From Sphingomonas sp. Ant H11 (GTDB taxonomy: Bacteria; Pseudomonadota; Alphaproteobacteria; Sphingomonadales; Sphingomonadaceae): a stretch of DNA of 39,435 bases. Each line of letters begins with the position of its first letter. Within the stretch, counting starts at the first letter, position 1. A program made the position numbers and the translations under genes. Of this stretch, positions 8,045 through 15,101 are shown piece by piece. The stretch lies in assembly GCF_000797515.1 (NCBI RefSeq), contig NZ_JSBN01000117.1, forward strand, positions 1-39,435, given 5' to 3'. The notes under the pieces are model-generated. The model did no database searches. It worked only from the letters and a program-made list of their open reading frames with translations, and had not been told where the DNA came from.

Positions 8045-8064
8045 CGAGGGGACGAACCCCCCGG
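8045..8064 (+). promoter_or_regulatory. Leader hairpin C before ssb
   Basis: GTCGAGGGGACGAACCCCCC lies about 24 nt before the ssb start and can form GGGG-ACGAA-CCCC. A closely similar block (GTCGAGCGGGGATGAACCCC) precedes the gene at 12051. A third hairpin in the same position precedes the gene at 13756. Possibly a shared translational or transcriptional leader. Confidence 0.35.
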
Positions 8065-8087
8065 CGAGCAAAAAAAGGAACCTCGAA

Positions 8088-8501
8088 ATGCAGAACCTCG
8101 TCATCCTCGCCGGCAACGTCGGCGCCACGCCCGAAGTCCGCACCACCCAGGGCGGCACGAAGATCACCCAGTTCAGCCTCGCCACCTCGCGCCCCAAGCG
8201 CGACAGCGACGGCAAGACCATGAAGGATGGCGACGGTCGCCGGGTCGAGGACACCGAATGGCACCGCATCACCTGCTTCAACGGCGTCGGCAAGACCGTC
8301 GCCCAGTATGTCGAGAAGGGCCAGAAGGTCATGGTCCGGGGCCGCATCCACTACACCCGCTGGACCGACAGCGAGAACATCGAGCGCTACGGCGTCGAGA
8401 TCATCGCCGACGAAGTGACCTTCCTCTCCTACGGCAAGTCGCGCCAGCAGCAGGGTCCGACGCAGAACCACGACGACCTGGATGATGACGTCCCCTTCTG
8501 A
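8088..8501 (+). CDS. ssb: Single-stranded DNA-binding protein
   Basis: ATG 8088 follows AAAAAAGGAACC. The 137-residue product has the OB-fold pattern MQNLVILAGNVGATPEVRTT, then ITQFSLATS, DTEWHRITCFNGVGKTVAQY and GQKVMVRGRI. The acidic C-terminal tip ends DDLDDDVPF, the partner-docking tail of bacterial SSB. It binds and protects ssDNA during replication, repair and conjugation. Compared with chromosomal SSB the linker between OB fold and tail is short, typical of plasmid or phage copies. It is preceded by leader elements B and C and followed by a strong terminator. Confidence 0.93.
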   Translation: MQNLVILAGNVGATPEVRTTQGGTKITQFSLATSRPKRDSDGKTMKDGDGRRVEDTEWHRITCFNGVGKTVAQYVEKGQKVMVRGRIHYTRWTDSENIERYGVEIIADEVTFLSYGKSRQQQGPTQNHDDLDDDVPF

Positions 8502-8515
8502 TTAGAGGCCAGAAC

Positions 8516-8539
8516 GGCCCGGAGCCAAGGCTCCGGGCC
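8516..8539. terminator. Terminator after ssb (possibly bidirectional)
   Basis: A perfect 11-bp stem (GGCCCGGAGCC / GGCTCCGGGCC) with an AA loop, followed by TCTTCT. It lies between the convergent ssb and receiver genes and could serve both. Confidence 0.65.
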
Positions 8540-8554
8540 TCTTCTCACGTTCAC

Positions 8555-8962
8555 CTAGACCGCGTGCTTGAGCGGCTCCGGCTTTTTGCCGTCAGGCAGC
8601 TTTTCGCGGAGGTGGTCATGAACCATGCGCGCGTTGAACGGCTTGCCGATGAATGTCGCTTTGTCGGGCATGTCACCCTCTTCGGGCTTCACCCGCCCAC
8701 TCGCGATCACGATCTCGATGTGGGGCCAGTGCTGGTCGACGTGCCGGGCCAAGGCGAATCCATTCATGTCGCCCGGCATGTCGACGTCTGAAAACAGCAG
8801 CGTGACATTCCCAGCATGATCTTGGAGAAGATCGACAGCTTCCTGGCCGGTCCCCCCGTAATAGCAACGGAAGCCAGCATCTTGGAGGATGTCGCAGGCG
8901 TCCATCTGGATCAGTGGATCATCGTCCACCACGAGGGCGTAGGGGTCGGTTGAGAGAGGCAT
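8555..8962 (-). CDS. Single-domain response regulator (CheY-like receiver)
   Basis: A 135-residue stand-alone receiver. It has the acidic pocket VVDDDP (Asp13-Asp15), phospho-acceptor Asp59 in LLFSDVDMPG, Ser88 in VIASGR, and Lys107 in FIGKPF. No output domain follows, only a short basic tail (LPDGKKPEPLKHAV). Such lone receivers act in phosphorelays or by protein contact. No histidine kinase lies nearby. The group II intron sits just upstream (from 9078), leaving 115 bp in which its promoter must lie. Confidence 0.9.
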   Translation of the reverse strand: MPLSTDPYALVVDDDPLIQMDACDILQDAGFRCYYGGTGQEAVDLLQDHAGNVTLLFSDVDMPGDMNGFALARHVDQHWPHIEIVIASGRVKPEEGDMPDKATFIGKPFNARMVHDHLREKLPDGKKPEPLKHAV

Positions 8963-9128
8963 CGAGGTACAATTCCCGGCTGAGGAAAAGGTCTCCGAGG
9001 AATGTCTGGCGTCTCCCGGCTACGCCGGGACCGTTGCTCTATTCCGCTTGCGCTCCACCGAGCCCGTACCGGTCTCGGTAGGGTAGACGCGAGACGCCTC
9101 TTTCGAGGACGCCCCAGCGCCTCCCCCC

Positions 9129-9162
9129 GAACCGTGCTTGCACCTTTCAATGCACACGGCTC
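9129..9162 (-). ncRNA. Group II intron domain V (copy 1)
   Basis: A 34-nt hairpin with the catalytic AGC near its 5' side and a GAAA tetraloop. The stop codon of the intron protein lies inside it, just before the loop. Confidence 0.8.
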
Positions 9163-11013
9163 TCCATTCCGCTCGGCATCCGGCCGCCATGATGAGCGAC
9201 ATGGCATTTCCGACACAGGACGATGGTCCTGCGCCGTCGCGCCGATCGCACCCACGGCGTTAGTTGGTCACGCCGTTTGTCTTTGAGGCGATGGGGATGA
9301 TGCATCTCGAACGGACCAGCGGTCCCGCCACATGCTTCGCATTCCTCGGCATTGAGGCGGGTGACCAGATCGTTCGGACTCTGCGCGATGCGCGAGCCGA
9401 CCGTGATGGTATCGACGATGGGATTGTCCCACGCCTTCACGACCAGATGCTTCAGTTTCCATACCTTATGGACGCGCGACGCGCCACGGACCACGGTTGT
9501 CACGCCATGATCCGTCCCCATTTTCAGATAATCCTCGGCCTGCCGTCTCGTCGAGCCTCGCCGGCAGGCCACAGTCGCCAAGAGGCTCCTGAGAACCACC
9601 AGTTCGAGCTTGTCGAGCGACGCTTTCACGCCATCGGCGATCGCATAGTAACTCGCGAAGCCGCGGAACTCCGAGTTATAGGCGACGATGATCTCCGCCA
9701 CACTGGATTCCATGAGTTGCGGACGCACCCGGCCGTTCCTCATGTCGAGGTTGCCAAGCTTCTTGCGCCTGCAGAACGCATAGACCCGCTCCCCGTGGCA
9801 CCCACAGCTTGATATTCCCCCCGCGTTGGCCGACGAAGGACGCGTCGCGTCCCACCGCCGACCTTCGGACGCCCCGCCATTGTTCCGGCAGAGCGCAACG
9901 TGAAGGCGCATACATGGAAGCCGAGGAACGGCGATCCCTTCGACGCATCGCGAACCCCGGTCTTTTCCGGTGACACCGCCAGATTAAGCCGATCAGCAAG
10001 GAAGCGCTGTATATCGGCCATGATCCGGACGGCATCCGCCTTGCTGCCGATCACACCGACAAGGAAGTCGTCGGCGTAGCGGCAATAGCGCAGGCGGCGG
10101 AAGTCAGGGTCCATAGGATCGACGGACGATAATTTATGTCGATCCTGCTTGACGGCTTCGATCCGCGCCAACCGGACGCGCACCTCAGACCTGTCCGCAC
10201 CATCGGCGCGGATTGCATCGATCTCCTTGCGGAGTACGGCGATCTGGCGGGAGTGAGCAACATAAGCGGGGTTGGCCCGCCGTTTGACGCCCTTGTCGAA
10301 GCCCGCCCGCATCTCCTCCATGAACAGATCGAGTTCATGAAGATAGATGTTGGCGAGCAGGGGCGAGATGACCCCGCCCTGTGGCGTGCCGCTGTAGGTC
10401 CGCTCGAACTTCCAGTCGTCCACGCACCCTGCCTTGAGCATTGTCCCGATCAGATCGATGAACAGAGGATCATCGATCCTGCGAGCCAAGAGGCCGAGCA
10501 GGATGTCATGGTCGATGTTGTCGAAGAACCCGCGAACATCCACTTCGATCAGCCATTTCACGCCCGTCCAGGTGTTGCGGATCTCTTCGAGAGCCGTGTG
10601 GCAGGAGCGACCCGCGCGGAACCCATGACTGTGTTGCGAGAACACAGGCTCATAGATTGCCGCGAGGATCATTCTCGCCGCCTCCTGAACGATGCGATCA
10701 TCCGCCGTTGGGATGCCCAATGGGCGCATTTTACCATTGCCCTTGGGGATATAGACCCGCCGCACCGGACGAGGGCGGTAACGGCTTTCCGTCACGCTTT
10801 GGACCAGACGATCCAGCCTCGCCAGCGTCATGCCGTCGAAGGTCTGGCCGTCTACTCCCGGCGTCATGGCACCCCGATTCCGGGACACCCTGTCATAAGC
10901 CGCTCATACAAGCAGCGGGACCGCATGAGGCGGTGGAGACCATTGATCCGCTTGCCCGCCCGCGACAGGGCCGGAAGCTTCTCGATCCGTCTCAGGATAG
11001 TAGCGGTCTGCAT
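9147..11013 (-). pseudogene. Group II intron-encoded reverse transcriptase/maturase with HNH domain, frameshifted (copy 1)
   Basis: The start (ATG 11013) is taken from copy 2. The protein has an RT domain with GTPQGG and the YADD active site, then a maturase region. A C-terminal HNH endonuclease follows (CEACGG, then FEMHHPHRLKD, then CRKCHVAHHGG). Relative to the intact consensus this copy lacks one C near 10900, and has one extra C at about 9791-9794 and one at 9817-9822. The frame is therefore broken three times. At the SPEK-TGVRD joint it has four T (9963-9966), which is the in-frame state. A composite of the two copies gives about 621 residues. Shift positions all fall in homopolymers. 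Confidence 0.8.
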
Positions 11014-11624
11014 CAGCAGTCCCTTTCCGTTGATCCATCAAGTTACACAGAACTGCCGTCCTTCACCCGGAAGCAGCGGATTTCGACGAGGATCGCTCCC
11101 GCTTATACCACTGTTCCGTCCGCCTCTCGGCGGCTGTCCCGGCCATTACGCCGGGCGTTCGACTACTATGACGGCTCCGTCGCCATGCAGGTCCGGACAA
11201 GCCGTCCTGTTTAGGCGATCCCGCAGTTGCGCGGGCGAGGAGTCGCGGCGCGTTTAGGTGCCCCGTTCGTTTCCTTGATCCCCTTACCGGGGCCACGCCG
11301 TGCGGACTGGCAGCGATTCGCAGGGCCGTGCTCCTCGCTCCGCTCGGGACGGTGTGTCAGCCGCGTTCACCGTCACCCACCTGATGGTCGTTGGAAACTG
11401 GGATTCAGACAATCCAGTCTTCACCATGCGCACCTTGCCTGCTGGTCAACCGCCGGGCTGCGGCGCCCGGCTTCGATCCATACCCCGACATGCTATGGTC
11501 CCGTTTCCCTTTCGGAATCTCAGCCGGTTCATCACCGGCACCGGTAAGTCGGTCAGGCATGAGCTATGCCAATAAGCTCAGTTCATTCGAACACTCCTTT
11601 CTTCTCCGCGCCACAACGGCGCAC

Positions 11625-12017
11625 GCCCATTCGGGTGACGATCAACTGACGGTCGCGGACGCGCGCAGGAAACTTCTTTCCGAAAAGCGGCAAGATGTTT
11701 CCAAACCAGCCAAGCGACACCAGCCATCCGTGGGCCCAGCAACTCTGCCGATCGCCGGAGACGCGGAGTGGGGCGGCGGGATAGGCAAGCGTCCAGCAGA
11801 CCCGCGAGGGTGGCGCATCGGGCAGTCCAATGTTGCGCAGCGAGGCTCCGGCCGTCGTGCTTCACCCCGCTCTTTGAGGCGCAATCCTTGGGCCGGGTCG
11901 GGTCCTTATACGATCAACCCACAAGGGGTCCGGGCGCTTCGCTACGGCTTTTTTCCGCGCGCGGAAAAAAAGTGATCGCGGCCCCTCTCCGTCCTGTCGG
12001 GCGCCTGTCGAGCGGGG
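11625..12017. other. Gene-poor stretch with leader hairpins
   Basis: No convincing gene. It starts with the 5' exon of intron copy 1. From about 11870 it contains a leader-like segment (ttcgctacggctttttt) and the inverted repeat TTTTTTCCGCGCGCGGAAAAAA at 11950-11971. That repeat could form a long AT-ended hairpin and act as a bidirectional terminator before the gene at 12051. Confidence 0.4.
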
Positions 12018-12035
12018 ATGAACCCCGTCGGCTTC
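11987..12035 (+). promoter_or_regulatory. Leader C, copy at the 54-aa gene
   Basis: CCGTCCTGTCGGGCGCCTGT then a CGGGG-ATGAA-CCCCG hairpin, just before the Shine-Dalgarno of the gene at 12051. The CCGTCCTGTCG...CCTGTCGA block recurs at 13699-13720, ahead of the DUF3768 gene. A similar CGTCCTG block and hairpin precede ssb. Confidence 0.4.
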
Positions 12036-12050
12036 ACAGGAGCCTCGGTC

Positions 12051-12215
12051 ATGTTCAACGATATCTGGATCGCCCGCAAGAACGCCCTCAGCCTCGCACG
12101 CACCCTCATGGTCGCCACCATGATTATCTCGGTCGGCACCCAATACGCCGTCATCACCGCTGAAGATCACGACAGCTCGCTCACCGTCGTCCAGGAGTTT
12201 GACCCGTTCGCCTGA
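12051..12215 (+). CDS. Small hypothetical membrane protein, 54 aa
   Basis: ATG 12051 is chosen because AGGAG lies at ideal spacing. The upstream in-frame ATG at 12018 sits in the leader hairpin. The product is MFNDIWIARKNALSLARTLM, then VATMIISVGTQYAVI, which could be one membrane helix, then an acidic tail ending QEFDPFA. Function unknown. A GGGGGCC-TCGC-GGCCCCC hairpin follows. Confidence 0.5.
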   Translation: MFNDIWIARKNALSLARTLMVATMIISVGTQYAVITAEDHDSSLTVVQEFDPFA

Positions 12216-12223
12216 CCGGTTGG

Positions 12224-12241
12224 GGGCCTCGCGGCCCCCGC
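12224..12241 (+). terminator. Terminator-like hairpin
   Basis: GGGGGCC - TCGC - GGCCCCC nine bases after the stop of the 54-aa gene. No T-run. Confidence 0.4.
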
Positions 12242-12370
12242 GCCTATCGGCGCCAAGAGAGGGCCAAGGCGGGCATCGAGCCCGCCCAGGCCCCGCGCGT
12301 CGCGCGGCTGCGGCACCGTGGGAGGACTGCTCATTCGTGTCGTCCAAGTGTGACATGGGTACGCGCTCGC

Positions 12371-12455
12371 CTCAAGGATGCACGGCCCCTCCAATTTGCT
12401 GCGCAAATCGGTTCCTCCGTGCCCCGCTCCGCGGCCGCTTCGCGGTCCCTGACCC
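12371..12455 (+). repeat. Leader repeat A, copy 1
   Basis: An ~85-bp block starting CTCAAGGATGCACGGCCCC. It contains the inverted repeat ATTTGC-TGC-GCAAAT and a GCGGCCGCTTCGCGG segment, and ends CCCTGACCC. Near-identical blocks occur at 14581-14666 and 18408-18494. It ends 63 bp before the start codon of the coiled-coil membrane gene at 12518. Confidence 0.75.
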
Positions 12456-12517
12456 GATCGCTCGAAGCCCATGTCCGGGAGCTCCCGCACAAATTCGTGC
12501 AACAACGGGAGAACCCT

Positions 12518-12775
12518 ATGCAAGTAGACCTGTATCAAACACTCAAAGGCATCAACGTAAGCGACGAACAGGCAAAGCTGGTGGTAGCCAGCATCGAGGA
12601 GTATATCGACGGGATGGTTGGAGACGCGACAAAGCCGCTTCAGGAGAAGATCGACGGCCTGCAAAGGTCTCTCGAGACGCACATGAAAACCCAAACCTGG
12701 GTCATCAGCATCATCGGCTTTACCATCGTGGCCCTGACCGCGATCGGAACGCTAGTCTCGATCCTGCGGCACTGA
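12518..12775 (+). CDS. Small coiled-coil protein with C-terminal membrane helix, 85 aa
   Basis: ATG 12518 follows CGGGAGAACCCT. Residues ~1-60 are helical with heptad character (VSDEQAKLVVASIEEYIDGM, then KPLQEKIDGLQRSLETHM). Residues ~63-82 form one hydrophobic span (WVISIIGFTIVALTAIGTLV). The layout resembles XhlA-like or DUF1640-like small membrane proteins, but the identity is not established. Leader repeat A precedes it and a textbook terminator follows, so it is a single-gene unit. Confidence 0.65.
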   Translation: MQVDLYQTLKGINVSDEQAKLVVASIEEYIDGMVGDATKPLQEKIDGLQRSLETHMKTQTWVISIIGFTIVALTAIGTLVSILRH

Positions 12776-12781
12776 GGCGGA

Positions 12782-12803
12782 GGGGGCTCCGGCCCCCTTT
12801 TTT
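12782..12803 (+). terminator. Intrinsic terminator
   Basis: GGGGGC-TCCG-GCCCCC followed by six T, six bases after the stop of the 85-aa gene. The clearest rho-independent terminator in the window. Confidence 0.85.
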
Positions 12804-12908
12804 GCTCACCGCGAACCAGGCCGCACCAGCTCCGCAGCGAAAAGCTAGTCTGTCACCGCCAGAGCGCCTATCCGATCCGCGGTCGCCCAACCCGGGCGGT
12901 CAAGGGAG

Positions 12909-13019
12909 GTGATATCTATAGACACCGCAACAATCGTAGCACTGGTACTCGGCGTCGCGACGCTCGTCGTCGCGATCCTCGGCTTGGTGGTGAAAATCAT
13001 CGAGCTGTCGCGCCACTAG
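12909..13019 (+). CDS. Holin-like small membrane peptide, 36 aa (GTG or non-canonical start)
   Basis: The frame reads VISIDTATIVALVLGVATLV, then VAILGLVVKIIELSRH. A single hydrophobic helix followed by a short basic tail is the layout of the Gram-positive 'holin-like' type I toxin peptides and other one-helix small proteins. A very strong Shine-Dalgarno (GGGAGGTGAT) overlaps the only standard start, GTG 12909. The codon at ideal spacing is ATA (12918). So the start is either GTG inside its own ribosome site, an ATA start, or a changed ATG. A GC-rich hairpin follows. Too short for routine gene calling; the toxin idea is inference. Confidence 0.45.
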   Translation: MISIDTATIVALVLGVATLVVAILGLVVKIIELSRH

Positions 13020-13033
13020 GCCGAGTTGGGGAC

Positions 13034-13055
13034 CCCCGGCGCTGGAACGCCGGGG
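13034..13055 (+). terminator. Terminator-like hairpin after the 36-aa peptide
   Basis: CCCCGGCG - CTGGAA - CGCCGGGG beginning 14 bases after the stop, with only a weak T content after it. Confidence 0.45.
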
Positions 13056-13179
13056 CGTCCTTACAAAGTTTGAGCCCCGAACGCTGGAACGCTCGCTCAG
13101 GGGATGATCTACAGACATAGAACATCGTAGCCCGACCGATATACGCTTCAATCCTTACCGCTTCAAGACGGCCTTGCTG

Positions 13180-13551
13180 TCACCCCCGCGCCGTTCTGAC
13201 AGGCGGCAAAGCCTCAAACGAAGCGACGAGGCCAGGATCGCGTAGCAACGTCGTCCACGTCCCCCCGTAGGTCCGCGAGGCCAGATAGAAGGTTGAGCTG
13301 ATGCACTCGACCATCCGGCAGCGCTCCAGCTTGTCGACCAGCGAGTAGCCCGGTCCGTGCCGGGCGACGATGTCGTGTAGATCCACGCGCATCAGGGTTC
13401 CGCAGCCCGAGCAGCGGGTGCGAACCAGAGCGTTCATGCGCAACATCTCGCCCGCGCTCTCCATCCAGCGGGGCCACAGGGTGACGATGTTGGCGGCATC
13501 TTGCATGGGCATACGATAACCCCCGATCGCGCGATCGTCCAGCATGTGCAT
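13180..13551 (-). CDS. Putative zinc-ribbon protein, 123 aa
   Basis: The start is placed at ATG 13551 (MHMLDDRAIGGYRM), behind AGGAG in the upstream sequence. ATG at 13512 is an alternative. The protein has RTRCSGCGTLMRVDL and, 30 residues later, ERCRMVEC, four cysteines that could bind zinc. The same arrangement (CVCGRTMNM ... RCRGCG) is seen in the 79-aa gene at 19465, so the two appear to be one family. No enzymatic motif. It is the only minus-strand gene between the introns, apart from intron ORFs. Confidence 0.55.
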   Translation of the reverse strand: MHMLDDRAIGGYRMPMQDAANIVTLWPRWMESAGEMLRMNALVRTRCSGCGTLMRVDLHDIVARHGPGYSLVDKLERCRMVECISSTFYLASRTYGGTWTTLLRDPGLVASFEALPPVRTARG

Positions 13552-13698
13552 TGGTCTTAGGGGTCTCCTACTATGCGACGGTCGCGAGGGCATTTCGGGC
13601 TCCGAGGTCCTGGCCGGTGCGCTCGCGCGAGCAAGCCCGCGGGGCGGGCTTCTCCACTCGTTTCGACCCTACGGGTGCACGCGCGATCTATGCACCGG

Positions 13699-13738
13699 CC
13701 GTCCTGTCGCCTGTCGAAAGGCCCCGATCGTCGGGGTC
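13699..13738 (+). promoter_or_regulatory. Leader C, copy at the DUF3768 gene
   Basis: CCGTCCTGTCGCCTGTCGAA followed by the hairpin CCCCGATCGTCGGGG, ending about 18 nt before ATG 13756. The first block matches the leader of the gene at 12051. Confidence 0.4.
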
Positions 13739-13755
13739 CAGGGATGGAGACCATC

Positions 13756-14148
13756 ATGGCCGAGCACACGCCTCAACCCGACCGCGCCAAGGGTGGCGCA
13801 TCTGCAATCGCCTGCCTCAACGATTGGCTTCGCGACAACATCCACGCCCCCGGCCGCAACCGCATCATGATGACGCAAGGGGTGGCCGAGCTGATCGGCG
13901 ACGTCAGCCTGTTCCGCAACTTCCGCAAGCGCGCCGAGCTGCTGCGTATGGTGCGTGCCTACGACGCGTTCGACGCCTCGATCGACCCGCACGGCGAGCG
14001 TGACATGGGCCGGTTCGAGTTCGAGGGGACCGACTGCTACTGGAAGATCGATTATTACAACCTCGACCTGTCCGCAGGCGCCGAGGATCCGAGCGATCCC
14101 TTCCTCACCGTCCGCGTCCTGACCATCATGCGCGTCGACGAACGATGA
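13756..14148 (+). CDS. DUF3768 family protein
   Basis: ATG 13756 follows GGAGACCATC at 6-nt spacing. The 130-residue product shows the DUF3768 pattern. The order is LNDWLRDNIHAPGRNRIMMT, QGVAEL, VRAYDAFDASIDPHGERDMG, then CYWKIDYYNLDLSAGAEDPS and TVRVLTIM. This family is widespread on alphaproteobacterial plasmids and has no known function. It forms a single-gene unit between a leader C element and a 9-bp-stem hairpin. Confidence 0.85.
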   Translation: MAEHTPQPDRAKGGASAIACLNDWLRDNIHAPGRNRIMMTQGVAELIGDVSLFRNFRKRAELLRMVRAYDAFDASIDPHGERDMGRFEFEGTDCYWKIDYYNLDLSAGAEDPSDPFLTVRVLTIMRVDER

Positions 14149-14156
14149 CCGATGCC

Positions 14157-14179
14157 GCCCCGGCGCGAGCCGCCGGGGC
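14157..14179 (+). terminator. Terminator-like hairpin after the DUF3768 gene
   Basis: GCCCCGGCG - CGAGC - CGCCGGGGC, nine base pairs, nine bases after the stop. Confidence 0.45.
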
Positions 14180-14207
14180 TCGCTCCAAGCCCTGAAAGGA
14201 TCCACCG

Positions 14208-14423
14208 ATGCCTGCCCGAGCCAACGCACTTGTTCAGCCTGCCGCCTTCGATCGTCACTCTCGCCAGCGCGAGGTCGACTTCGCCCGCGGCTGTGTCCGC
14301 CACGAAGGCGGCATCCTCACCGACGAGATCGAACGGCTGAATGCCCAATACATTGCCGGCGAGATCGACAGTGACGAGCTGACGAATGCGATCCTCCAAT
14401 CGCAAACCGTTCAGACTCATTGA
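14208..14423 (+). CDS. VbhA-like antitoxin-type protein, 71 aa (orphan)
   Basis: ATG 14208 follows GAAAGGATCC. The core FARGCVRHEGGILTDEIERL, then NAQYIAGEIDSDELTNAI, matches the short VbhA-type domain. In that domain a helix carrying (S/T)xxxE(G/N) is followed by a hydrophobic-rich segment ending YxxGEI..DEL. In Fic inhibitors that helix blocks AMP-transfer by the partner Fic enzyme. Here the position of Ser/Thr is Cys (CVRHEG). No Fic gene is present nearby, so it may be an orphan, act on a distant partner, or have another role. Family assignment is by pattern only. Confidence 0.45.
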   Translation: MPARANALVQPAAFDRHSRQREVDFARGCVRHEGGILTDEIERLNAQYIAGEIDSDELTNAILQSQTVQTH

Positions 14424-14436
14424 CCGACGCGGAGGG

Positions 14437-14460
14437 CGGTGCGGGAAACCGCACCGTTTT
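14437..14460 (+). terminator. Intrinsic terminator after the VbhA-like gene
   Basis: CGGTGCGG - GAAA - CCGCACCG followed by TTTT. The stem is perfect. Confidence 0.75.
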
Positions 14461-14580
14461 CCGCGCGAAAGCACGAACAGAGGATGGCGTGGACGCTTGC
14501 TGCAACGTTCGCCTGTCCCACCACCGTTGGAAGGCTCTGTCGTCGACGGCCATTCATCGTGACAAGCCGAATGGACCGGC

Positions 14581-14666
14581 GTCAAGGATGCACGGCCCCT
14601 CCAATTTGCTGCGCAAATCGGTTCCTCCGTGCCCCGCTACGCGGCCGCTTACGCGGTCCCTGACCC
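14581..14666 (+). repeat. Leader repeat A, copy 2
   Basis: Differs from copy 1 (12371-12455) by only a few bases, mostly in the GC-rich right half. It ends 54 bp before the ATG of the 47-aa gene at 14720. Confidence 0.75.
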
Positions 14667-14719
14667 CGGCCCATTCGGCTCGTCAGCCCGCCCCTGTCGT
14701 AAACGAACAGGAGGTTCAC

Positions 14720-14863
14720 ATGCATATTCAGACCGCACGCACCCAGGTTTGGCTCGCGGAACTGGCCAGCATTCAGGCAGAAATCGAAGCGCACGGTATG
14801 CCCGCGGCACCCCGGCCCGCTCGCAAGCGGACCCGCAAGCTCAAGCCGCTCTGGGAAGAATGA
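14720..14863 (+). CDS. Small basic protein, 47 aa
   Basis: ATG 14720 follows an excellent AGGAGGT at proper spacing. The product is MHIQTARTQVWLAELASIQA, then EIEAHGMPAAPRPARKRTRK, then LKPLWEE. It has a helical N-terminal half and a strongly basic proline/arginine-rich C-terminal half, so it may bind nucleic acid. Its own leader repeat and its own terminator hairpin make it a stand-alone unit. Not recognised. Confidence 0.6.
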   Translation: MHIQTARTQVWLAELASIQAEIEAHGMPAAPRPARKRTRKLKPLWEE

Positions 14864-14869
14864 GGCGAC

Positions 14870-14888
14870 GGGGCGGCGCAGCCGCCCC
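14870..14888 (+). terminator. Terminator-like hairpin after the 47-aa gene
   Basis: GGGGCGGC - GCA - GCCGCCCC six bases after the stop. Very similar to the hairpin after the gene at 18549. Confidence 0.5.
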
Positions 14889-14910
14889 GCTCTCGGCATG
14901 TCTCATGCCA

Positions 14911-15028
14911 GTGACATTTACCCCCCCCTTTTCCATGCCCCCGCTTGCCAACGGACCGAGGTTGCGGCCGTGAAGGGCGCGGCGATTTCGCCAAACCGTG
15001 TCTCGCGGTGACATTTACCCCCCCCCTT
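14911..15028. repeat. Pair of GTGACATTTACCCCC direct repeats (possible IS21-type end remnant)
   Basis: GTGACATTTA followed by 8-9 C and TT occurs at 14911-14930 and 15008-15028, 97 bp apart in the same orientation. Both are preceded by TGTCTC-type sequence. Read on the minus strand this is a GGGGGTAAATGTCAC end sequence, which recalls the repeated transposase-binding sites at IS21-family ends. No istA/istB gene is present, so at most a relic. Assignment from memory. Confidence 0.35.
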
Positions 15029-15101
15029 CGCGATCGTTTCAGCCGAACGTGGATTGAAACTTCCCCGACGTTCTGAATGATGGGTTCGACTGGGGAGCAC
15101 C

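Larger units (their letters stand above)
9078..11624 (-). mobile_element. Group II intron, copy 1 (2547 bp)
   Basis: On the minus strand the element begins GTGCG (5' end at 11624) and ends CTACCCTAC (3' end at 9078), matching the group II consensus GUGYG...AY. Domain V is clear at 9129-9162: GAGCCGTG stem, GAAA loop, CACGGTTC return. It is followed by a domain VI-like hairpin with a GAAA loop. About 610 nt of domains I-III precede the encoded protein. Outside these bounds the sequence diverges quickly from copy 2. Boundaries are inferred from consensus plus comparison of the two copies. Confidence 0.85.

Noticed and set aside
10136..11257. Long plus-strand frame opposite intron copy 1 (and its twin at 16831-17910)
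   Set aside because: Antisense to the reverse transcriptase; composition follows the RT codons and no ribosome site or domain is visible.
12371..12455. Leader repeat A as a CRISPR repeat or attachment site
   Set aside because: Copies are kilobases apart with no spacers, all in one orientation and tied to gene starts; no integrase or array.
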